DNA of 6,917 nt from Chloroflexota bacterium. GTDB lineage: Bacteria; Chloroflexota; Dormibacteria; CF-121. Below the pieces are notes generated by a model. That model did no database searches, was not told the DNA's origin, and saw nothing but the letters and a program-made list of their open reading frames with translations. The DNA is taken from NCBI GenBank assembly GCA_005882525.1, contig VBGO01000152.1, forward strand, positions 1 through 6,917, read 5' to 3'. The first letter of the stretch is position 1, and each line of letters starts with the position of its first letter. Position numbers and translations under genes: made by a program. Of this stretch, positions 1 to 5,243 are shown in pieces.

Positions 1-216
1 AAACGCCGGCGCGTGCCCGGAGATCACGAGCTTGCCCGACAGGTAAAGGATCGCCACGGCCTGACTGCTTCCATCCGAAAGCCGGACCCGCCAGGCTTCG
101 TGCGGCCCGGGCGGCAGCTCAACGCCTCCGATGCCTCGAAGCCGCTGTTGAAGGCCTCCCCGGTCCGCCGGGGCGATCGTGTAAGTACTGGTTGGACGCA
201 GTTCGCGGGAGACCAC
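1..216 (-). CDS. Unrecognised protein, N-terminal 72 codons, cut by the left window edge
   Basis: An open minus-strand frame runs from a GTG at 216-214 to the window edge with no stop. The translation reads like a real folded protein: near the start it has SRELRPTSTYTIAP, then a region with HEAWRVRLSDG, then alternating hydrophobic residues (AVAILYLSGKLVISG) that suggest beta strands. I see no signal peptide and do not recognise the family. The frame has no ATG. GTG 216 is preferred because a TATCGT hexamer lies 7 bases upstream, which fits leaderless initiation; the frame also stays open further upstream into the neighbouring gene. It is divergent from the dehydrogenase operon and may share its operator region. 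The alternative is a chance open frame in GC-rich DNA. A competing 71-codon minus frame and a 101-codon plus frame in the same place look less protein-like. Confidence 0.4.
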   Translation of the reverse strand, partial: MVSRELRPTSTYTIAPADRGGLQQRLRGIGGVELPPGPHEAWRVRLSDGSSQAVAILYLSGKLVISGHAPAF

Positions 217-223
217 CGGGTAT

Positions 224-229
224 ACGATA
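224..229 (-). promoter_or_regulatory. Candidate -10 element for the divergent minus-strand gene
   Basis: Read on the minus strand, TATCGT (4 of 6 matches to TATAAT) ends 7 bases before the GTG at 216. This is the same spacing as on the plus side, and it lies inside the same palindrome. No convincing -35 is visible upstream. Support comes mainly from the symmetry of the arrangement. Confidence 0.25.
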
Positions 230-231
230 TT
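226..231 (+). promoter_or_regulatory. Candidate -10 element for a leaderless E1-alpha transcript
   Basis: GATATT (4 of 6 matches to TATAAT) ends 7 bases before the ATG at 239, which would place transcription start at or next to the start codon. No Shine-Dalgarno sequence precedes this ATG; the preceding bases are TCCCGGCA. The -35 is poor: TTCGCG at 202-207 with an 18-base spacer matches only 3 of 6. An alternative -10 is TACGAT at 223-228. This is an inference from spacing. Confidence 0.35.
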
Positions 232-238
232 CCCGGCA

Positions 239-1324
239 ATGGCGGACGTGGTTCGAGTCGTCGCGGCAGACGACCCGGTGCGCGCCTCCTTCTCGCCCGC
301 CGGCGAGCTGACCGCTGAAGCCCGGAGCCGCCTAGGCCTGGATGCCGCGGCGCTGCGTGAGCTCTACCGCAACATGGTGCTGATCCGGCGTGCCGACCAG
401 GAGGCGCTTAACCTGCAGCGCCAGGGTGAGCTGGGGCTGTGGGGCCAGTACCTCGGCCAGGAGGCGATCCACGTGGGTGCCGTCGCGGCCCTTCGGACCG
501 ACGACTGGATCTTCCCCAGCTATCGCGAGTTCGGCATGGCGATGATCCGCGGCGTCGATCCCGCCGACATGCTGACGCTGTTTCGTGGCCTCTCCCACGG
601 ACCGTGGGATCCGCGCAAATTTCACTTCGCGCCACTGGCGATCCCGGTGGCGACCCAGGTCCCCCACGCGGTCGGGTTCGCCATGGGCTGCCGGCTGAAG
701 CGCAGCGAGGAGGTCGTGCTCTCGACCTTCGGGGATGGCGCGACGTCGGAGGGAGACTGGCACGAGGCGATGAACTTCGCCGGCGTCTTCAAGGCACCGG
801 TCGTCTTTCTCTGCCAGAACAACTACTGGGCGATCTCGGTCCCGCTGTCGAAGCAGACGGCCGGGTCGATCGCCGAGCGCGCGCGGGGGTATGGGTTTCC
901 CGGCATCCGGATCGATGGCAATGACGTGCTCGGCGTCTACGCTGCGGTGCGGGGCGCGGCCGCCCGCGCGCGGGCCGGCGACGGCCCCTATTTGATCGAG
1001 GCCGTCACCTACCGGATGGGCGCGCACACCAGCTCCGACGATCCGACGAGATACCGGCTGGACAGTGAGCTGCAGACCTGGAACGCCAAGGATCCAATCG
1101 AGCGCTACCGGGCCTGGCTCGAACAGCAGGGCATCATCGATGCTGGCGTCGTGACGGCGATCGCGGATGCGGCCGATTCTGCGGCACAGGCGATGCGCGT
1201 CCGGCTGACCGCCGTGCCCGCGCCTCCCCCAGGCGAGGCGATCTTCGGCCACGTCTACTCGAACCCGCCGGAATCCTTCCTCCAGGAGCGCGAGGAGTTC
1301 GAAGCCTCCTTGGAAGGATCTTGA
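239..1324 (+). CDS. pdhA: 2-oxoacid dehydrogenase E1 component, alpha subunit (pyruvate or branched-chain type)
   Basis: This thiamine-diphosphate (TPP) subunit decarboxylates a 2-oxo acid and, with E1-beta, passes the acyl group to the E2 lipoyl arm in the cytoplasm. The 361 residues match the usual length of the family. The TPP/Mg motif is clear: GDG at 165-167 and NN at 194-195 in a GDGATSEGDWHEAMN...QNNYWAIS context. The FPSYREFG stretch (92-99) and IPVATQVPHAVG (135-146) are typical. The loop YRMGAHTSSDDPTRYR (258-273) resembles Gram-positive PdhA and actinobacterial BkdA, so sequence alone does not decide between pyruvate and branched-chain substrates. ATG 239 is the only ATG/GTG start after the in-frame stop at 182-184. 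It has no ribosome binding site and is probably leaderless. It is the first gene of a four-gene unit and overlaps E1-beta by one base. Confidence 0.93.
   Translation: MADVVRVVAADDPVRASFSPAGELTAEARSRLGLDAAALRELYRNMVLIRRADQEALNLQRQGELGLWGQYLGQEAIHVGAVAALRTDDWIFPSYREFGMAMIRGVDPADMLTLFRGLSHGPWDPRKFHFAPLAIPVATQVPHAVGFAMGCRLKRSEEVVLSTFGDGATSEGDWHEAMNFAGVFKAPVVFLCQNNYWAISVPLSKQTAGSIAERARGYGFPGIRIDGNDVLGVYAAVRGAAARARAGDGPYLIEAVTYRMGAHTSSDDPTRYRLDSELQTWNAKDPIERYRAWLEQQGIIDAGVVTAIADAADSAAQAMRVRLTAVPAPPPGEAIFGHVYSNPPESFLQEREEFEASLEGS
1312..1318 (+). promoter_or_regulatory. Ribosome binding site that fixes the E1-beta start
   Basis: GGAAGGA lies 5 bases before ATG 1324 and only 2 bases before the in-frame TTG at 1321, so it favours the ATG. 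It is the only strong Shine-Dalgarno sequence in the four-gene unit, and it lies inside the end of the E1-alpha gene. Confidence 0.7.
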
Positions 1325-2292
1325 TGGAGCCGGTGACGATGGCCAAGGCGATCAACCTCTCGCTGCGCGATGCCCTGGCGCGCGACGAGAACGTCCTCAT
1401 CTTTGGCGAGGACGTGGGTGCGCTGGGCGGCGTCTTTCGGATCACGGACGGCTTGCAGAAAGCCTTTGGCGAGGAGCGCGTCTTCGACACGCCGCTGGCG
1501 GAGTCGACCATCATCGGTGTCGCGGTCGGCCTGGCCTTGCGCGGCTTCAGGCCGGTTCCGGAGATCCAGTTCGATGGTTTCATCTATCCGGCCTTCGAGC
1601 AGATCGTCAGCCACGTGGCCAAGTACCGGAACCGCTCGGGCATTTCGCTGCCGATCACCGTCCGCGTTCCCTTTGGCGGCAACATCGGCGCCGTCGAGCA
1701 CCACTCGGAAAGTCCGGAGGCCTACTTCGCTCACACGGCCGGGCTGAAAGTCGTCACGCCGGCGACGCCCGCCGATGCCTACGCCCTGCTGCAGACGGCG
1801 ATCGATGACCCGGATCCGGTGATCTTCTTCGAACCCAAGGCGCGCTACTACCTCAAAGAAGAGATCGACCCGGCCGCCCGCGTGCCCCTGGGCAAGGCGC
1901 GGGTGGCGCACGAAGGCTCGGGTGTTTCCGTGATCGCCTACGGGCCAACCGTCAGCATTGCCCTGCAAGCCGCCAAGACCGCCGCAGCGGAACAGATCTC
2001 GCTCGAGGTGATCGATCTTCGGAGCCTGTCGCCCCTGGACATGGACACGGTGATGGCCTCGGTGCGCAAGACGCACCGGGCCGTCGTGGTCCACGAAGCG
2101 CCGGTCTTCTGCGGCTTCGGCGCCGAGGTCGCGGCTCGGATCAGTCATGACGGGTTCGACTTGCTGGAGGCACCGGTGGCGCGGGTCGGCGGGATGAACG
2201 TCCCCTATCCCCCCTCGCGATACGAGAAGCTCTACCTGCCAGACGTCGACCGCATTCTGCAGGCCGCCGACGCCGCCCTGGCCTATGCCTGA
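1324..2292 (+). CDS. pdhB: 2-oxoacid dehydrogenase E1 component, beta subunit
   Basis: This is the partner of E1-alpha; together they form the heterotetrameric TPP enzyme. The 322 residues match the family length. The N-terminal pyrimidine-binding domain has GEDVGALGGVFR (28-39) and RVFDTPLAES (52-61), in which Glu60 is the residue expected to contact the TPP aminopyrimidine. FDGFIYPAFEQ follows at 83-93. The active-site loop reads EHHSESPEAYFAHT (125-138), with Glu where many PdhB proteins have Gln (HSQSPEA); I recall this form from actinobacterial-type complexes. The C-terminal transketolase domain has VIDLRSLSPLD (229-239) and ends with PYPPSRYEKLYLPD. ATG 1324 shares its A with the E1-alpha TGA, and a good ribosome binding site precedes it. 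The last 8 bases overlap the E2 gene. Substrate choice is unresolved, as for E1-alpha. Confidence 0.94.
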   Translation: MEPVTMAKAINLSLRDALARDENVLIFGEDVGALGGVFRITDGLQKAFGEERVFDTPLAESTIIGVAVGLALRGFRPVPEIQFDGFIYPAFEQIVSHVAKYRNRSGISLPITVRVPFGGNIGAVEHHSESPEAYFAHTAGLKVVTPATPADAYALLQTAIDDPDPVIFFEPKARYYLKEEIDPAARVPLGKARVAHEGSGVSVIAYGPTVSIALQAAKTAAAEQISLEVIDLRSLSPLDMDTVMASVRKTHRAVVVHEAPVFCGFGAEVAARISHDGFDLLEAPVARVGGMNVPYPPSRYEKLYLPDVDRILQAADAALAYA

Positions 2293-3484
2293 GCAAACCT
2301 TCAGGCTGCCCGACCTCGGCGAGGGTCTGACCGAGGCGCAGCTGGTGGCCTGGCGCGTCGAGGAAGGCGCCCGCGTGGAGGTCAATGCGCCGCTCTGCGA
2401 CGTCGAGACGGCGAAGGCCGTTGTCGTCATCCCATCGCCCTGGGCCGGAACCATCCAGAAACTGCACGCGCGCCCTGGCGAGTCGGTCGCGGTCGGCGAG
2501 CCGCTGGTGACCATTGCGGCCACCGACGCCGAGCAGGCCGAAGCGACGCCGGGGACACTTGTCGGATATGGCCCGGGCGCCGGCCCCGAATCGGGCATTC
2601 GCCGCCGCGCTCGCACGCCCGCACCGAGCCCGGAGAGCAGCGGCGACGTACGGGCGGCCCCGTTCGTTCGCCAGCTTGCCAAAGACAAGGGCGTCGACCT
2701 GGCGCAGGTGACGGGGACCGGCCCTGGCGGGAGGATCACCAGGTCCGATGTCGAAGCCGCGTCACCGTCGCCGGCGGTGGCGTCATCGACGGCCGCGCCG
2801 TCGACCGATGGCGAGCGGCGCATCAGCGTGGTCGGGATCCGCAAGGCGATCGCGCGGCAGATGGTGCGGTCGGTTTCGACGATTCCGCAGTTCACCGAGT
2901 TCGCCGTCTTCGACGCCACGAACTTGATGGCGACCCGCGAGCAGCGGAAAGCGAGCGGCCGCTCGATGACGCCTCTCCCCTATTTCATCGCCGCCGTCGT
3001 CAAGGCCGTGCGCGCTTATCCCTTGATGAACAGCTCCTGGGATGAGAGCCGGGACGAGATCATCGTGAAGCAGCCGGTCAACGTCGGGATCGCCGTCAAT
3101 ACCAGCCAGGGCTTGCTGGTGCCGGTCCTCCGCGGCGCAGACCAGCTCGAGCTGACCGTGATCGCGGAAAAGAGCGCCCAGCTGATCGAGGGCGCGCGAG
3201 CGGGAACGCTGCCACCGAACCAGATGAGCGGCGGCACGATTACCGTCACGAACGTCGGCGCCAGCGGCCCGGTCGAGACCGGCACGCCGATCATCAATCC
3301 ACCCGAGTGCTGTGTGGTCGCCTTCGGCGCCATCAAGCCCCGCCCCATGGTGATTGATGGGCAGGTTGTCGCCCGCAGCGGCGCATGGATCTCGATCTCT
3401 GTGGATCACCGAATCGTCGACGGCGCGCTGGCAACCGAATTCCTCACCGCGCTGGTCTCAGAGCTCGAGACGATCAGTGCCTGA
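2285..3484 (+). CDS. pdhC: 2-oxoacid dehydrogenase E2 component, dihydrolipoamide acyltransferase
   Basis: This core subunit carries the acyl group on a lipoyl-lysine and transfers it to CoA, giving acetyl-CoA or a branched acyl-CoA. Its 399 residues show three domains. A single lipoyl domain (about 1-79) has ETAKA with lipoyl Lys44. A peripheral subunit-binding domain (about 121-158, VRAAPFVRQLAKDKGVDL then GTGPGGRITRSDVEA) normally anchors E1 or E3. The catalytic domain (about 178-399) has the active-site DHRIVDGA with His375 and Asp379. Pro/Ala/Ser-rich linkers separate the domains. ETAKA in place of the commoner ETDKA is usual in branched-chain and actinobacterial-type E2s. ATG 2285 overlaps the E1-beta end by 8 bases with no Shine-Dalgarno sequence, so translation is probably coupled. 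No E3 gene follows; lipoamide dehydrogenase must come from elsewhere. Confidence 0.93.
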   Translation: MPEQTFRLPDLGEGLTEAQLVAWRVEEGARVEVNAPLCDVETAKAVVVIPSPWAGTIQKLHARPGESVAVGEPLVTIAATDAEQAEATPGTLVGYGPGAGPESGIRRRARTPAPSPESSGDVRAAPFVRQLAKDKGVDLAQVTGTGPGGRITRSDVEAASPSPAVASSTAAPSTDGERRISVVGIRKAIARQMVRSVSTIPQFTEFAVFDATNLMATREQRKASGRSMTPLPYFIAAVVKAVRAYPLMNSSWDESRDEIIVKQPVNVGIAVNTSQGLLVPVLRGADQLELTVIAEKSAQLIEGARAGTLPPNQMSGGTITVTNVGASGPVETGTPIINPPECCVVAFGAIKPRPMVIDGQVVARSGAWISISVDHRIVDGALATEFLTALVSELETISA

Positions 3485-4733
3485 CGAAGCGCAGCTGATT
3501 TACGACTGGAACACGGTCGACGCCCCGTCGAAGCCGGCCCACCCGGTGAGCATTCACGACGAAACGCTCCGCGATGGCATCCAGGGCCCCTCCGTCCGCG
3601 ACCCCGACATCGAACACAAGCTGCGTTTCCTCCACCTGGCCGATGAGCTCGGTGTCGGATCGATCGATCTCGGCCTTCCGGGCTCCGGCCCGCGCGCGGT
3701 CGCGGACGTGGAACGCCTGGCTCAGGAGATTCGCGACCAGCACTTACGGATCAAGCCGCTCTGCGCGGCGCGCACGCTCGAGGTCGACATCCGGCCGGTG
3801 GTCGAGATCTCGCAGCGGGTCGGCATCCCGATCGAGGTCGCCGCCTTCATCGGCTCCAGCCCGATCCGCCAGTACGCGGAGGGCTGGACGATCGACCAGA
3901 TGGTCGACAACACCCGCAAGGCCGTCCGCTTCGCCCGCCAGCACGAGCTGCCCGTGCTCTACGTCACCGAGGACACGACCCGGGCGCGGCCCGAGACGCT
4001 CCGCCGCCTATTCGGCACGGCCATCGAGGAAGGCGCCGCGCGAGTTGCCGTCTGCGATACCGTTGGCCACTCGACGCCGGATGGCGTCCGGGCCGTGGTT
4101 CGCTACGTCCGCGCGATGCTGGACGAGATGAAACCCGACGTTGGCCTGGACTGGCACGGCCACAGCGACCGTGGCCTTGGCATCATCAATGCAATCGAGG
4201 CGGCGGTCGCCGGCGCCGATCGGATCCATGGCTGCGCGCTCGGCCTCGGCGAGCGGGTCGGCAACACGCACCTCGACCTGCTGCTCGTGAACTTTCGACT
4301 CCTGGGATGGATCGACACGGATCTGAGCAAGCTCCGCGAGATGGGCGATGTCATCGCGGAGGGCACGGGAATGGCGATCCCGGCGAACTATCCCGTCCTC
4401 GGACGCGACGCGTTTCGCACGGCGACCGGCGTCCACGCCGCCGCGGTCATCAAGGCGAAGCGAAAAGGCGACGAGTGGCTGGCCAACCGCGTCTACTCCG
4501 GCGTGCCCGCCGAACTCTTTGGCTGCGTGCAGGTGATCGAGATCGGCCCGATGAGCGGCGAGTCGAACGTCGTCTTCTGGCTGCAACAGCGCGAGATTGA
4601 TCCGCGCCCCGAGCTGGTCAAGACGGTGCTCGACGCAGCCAAGCAACACAATGGCCTGCTCTCCGAGGCTGACGTGCTCCGCATCGTGGGAGGTGCACCG
4701 CCGAAGACTACCCGCCTCTCAGGACAGACTTAG
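3477..4733 (+). CDS. DRE-TIM metallolyase of the 2-isopropylmalate/homocitrate synthase family
   Basis: The family condenses acetyl-CoA (or another acyl-CoA) with a 2-oxo acid using a divalent metal in a TIM barrel. From GTG 3477 the protein has 418 residues. The signature HDETLRDG (27-34) gives Arg32 and metal ligand Asp33. WHGHSDRG (226-233) gives metal-ligand His227 and His229. GERVGNTHLD (258-267) and TGVHAAA (317-323, His320) match the sites that separate condensing synthases from lyases of this fold. DTVGHSTPDG lies at 194-203. It lacks the C-terminal allosteric domain of LeuA, so it has NifV-like length. I recall this subgroup only as generic 'isopropylmalate synthase' annotations; substrate unknown. 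The GTG is chosen because the domain begins just after it, and a longer start at 3354 would lie deep inside E2. It overlaps E2 by 8 bases and the minus-strand gene by 4. Confidence 0.85.
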   Translation: MPDEAQLIYDWNTVDAPSKPAHPVSIHDETLRDGIQGPSVRDPDIEHKLRFLHLADELGVGSIDLGLPGSGPRAVADVERLAQEIRDQHLRIKPLCAARTLEVDIRPVVEISQRVGIPIEVAAFIGSSPIRQYAEGWTIDQMVDNTRKAVRFARQHELPVLYVTEDTTRARPETLRRLFGTAIEEGAARVAVCDTVGHSTPDGVRAVVRYVRAMLDEMKPDVGLDWHGHSDRGLGIINAIEAAVAGADRIHGCALGLGERVGNTHLDLLLVNFRLLGWIDTDLSKLREMGDVIAEGTGMAIPANYPVLGRDAFRTATGVHAAAVIKAKRKGDEWLANRVYSGVPAELFGCVQVIEIGPMSGESNVVFWLQQREIDPRPELVKTVLDAAKQHNGLLSEADVLRIVGGAPPKTTRLSGQT

Positions 4734-5212
4734 ACCGGCCGGCCGAGCGCATAGACGACGTCCGGTCCATCGTCGACCGGTGGTAAGCGCAACACCACCG
4801 CCGCCGACAGCGTCGGCCGGATGGGACGCAGCGGCGCCGGACACCCCGCCGACTGGAAGCCCCGGTCGGCGTCAGGCCCTCGCCGTCGGTGCCGAGCTAC
4901 GGTCATCATGGCAAGCTTCCGGAGCCATGAAAGGAACGAGCCAGCCTGCCGATGAGCCTTGATCAACCGTTCCGCCCGACTGAAGGCTTGCGCCGTCAGC
5001 TCCTGCGCGAGCGCCTCGTTACCAACCTGCCCGTACACAAGCTGATAGGTCGGTTGGAAGTGGCGGTCGTAGAGCGCCCGGAATGCTTCCGGGTAGCGCT
5101 TCGCCATATCCACGAGCCGCCTATCCGAAGGGTTCTTCTCCCGTGAGTAGGTGTGCCCCTTCTTGCCCCGACGTTCCCACCATCGCATCGCCTCGATTAT
5201 CGGTGCGTCCAT
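4730..5212 (-). CDS. ECF-like sigma factor region 2 protein with truncated region 4
   Basis: Residues 33-111 read as sigma-70 region 2: LVDMAKRYPEAFRALYDRHF, then VYGQVGNEALAQELTAQAF, then GSFLSWLRKLAMMTVARHRRR. This is the part of an extracytoplasmic-function sigma factor that binds RNA polymerase and the -10 element. A basic tail of about 30 residues precedes it. After it the protein has a Pro/Arg-rich linker and LSAAVVLRL...YALGRPV-stop, which looks like the beginning of region 4 (typically LGRPVGTVK...) cut before the -35 recognition helix. Total length is 160 residues from ATG 5212, or 152 from ATG 5188, which the promoter favours. It follows the MetE-like gene by 31 bases, and its TAA overlaps the stop of the convergent gene. 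It may be a decayed sigma gene, a region-2-only regulator, or an unrelated helical protein. No anti-sigma gene adjoins it. Confidence 0.6.
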   Translation of the reverse strand: MDAPIIEAMRWWERRGKKGHTYSREKNPSDRRLVDMAKRYPEAFRALYDRHFQPTYQLVYGQVGNEALAQELTAQAFSRAERLIKAHRQAGSFLSWLRKLAMMTVARHRRRGPDADRGFQSAGCPAPLRPIRPTLSAAVVLRLPPVDDGPDVVYALGRPV

Positions 5213-5223
5213 CGGGCTGTCAA
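5196..5223 (-). promoter_or_regulatory. Near-consensus sigma-70 promoter (TTGACA-N16-GATAAT)
   Basis: On the minus strand TTGACA lies at 5223-5218 and GATAAT at 5201-5196, separated by 16 bases: 6 of 6 and 5 of 6 matches to the housekeeping consensus. It begins in the 31-base gap after the MetE-like gene and runs past the first ATG (5212) of the sigma-like gene. The predicted start of transcription, 7-8 bases after the -10, falls on the in-frame ATG at 5188-5186. This is the best promoter match in the window. Confidence 0.6.
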
Positions 5224-5243
5224 CCCCGGCGGCACGCTCCCAA

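Larger units (their letters stand above)
216..236. promoter_or_regulatory. 21-bp imperfect palindrome, candidate operator between divergent genes
   Basis: The sequence has the form CCGGG-N-ATA-N3-TAT-N-CCCGG, centred on base 226. Eight positions in each half are symmetric. It fills the space between the divergent starts (GTG at 216 on minus, ATG at 239 on plus) and covers the only AT-rich tract in the area. A dimeric repressor bound here would cover the likely -10 elements of both genes. No regulator gene is identifiable in the window, so the binding protein is unknown. It could also be a chance symmetry. Confidence 0.45.

Noticed and set aside
24..239. 71-codon minus-strand frame beginning with ATG at 239
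   Set aside because: It has a start codon, but its residues look random compared with the GTG 216 frame on the same strand, and it ends in a Ser/Arg-rich tail.
13..318. 101-codon plus-strand frame before E1-alpha
   Set aside because: It overlaps the E1-alpha start out of frame, is Arg/Gly/Pro-rich, and would conflict with the palindrome and promoter region.
332..1252. 306-codon minus-strand frame opposite E1-alpha
   Set aside because: It is an antisense shadow. The plus-strand E1-alpha frame carries complete TPP motifs and this frame has none.
1255..2919. 554-codon open frame on the minus strand opposite E1-beta and E2
   Set aside because: It is antisense to two genes with clear family motifs. 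It reads as a low-complexity Gly/Arg/Asp-rich protein with no recognisable domain, which is the expected shadow of GC-rich codon use.
3354..3476. 41-codon upstream extension of the condensing enzyme
   Set aside because: It lies wholly inside the E2 catalytic domain in another frame and adds a Ser/Arg/Trp-rich stretch unlike the family. GTG 3477 gives a normal N-terminus and mirrors the preceding gene overlap.
4735..4744. GGCCGGCC palindromic run just after the synthase stop, considered as a terminator stem
   Set aside because: It has no loop and no following T-tract on either strand, and it is part of the sigma-like coding frame. It is ordinary GC-rich self-complementarity.
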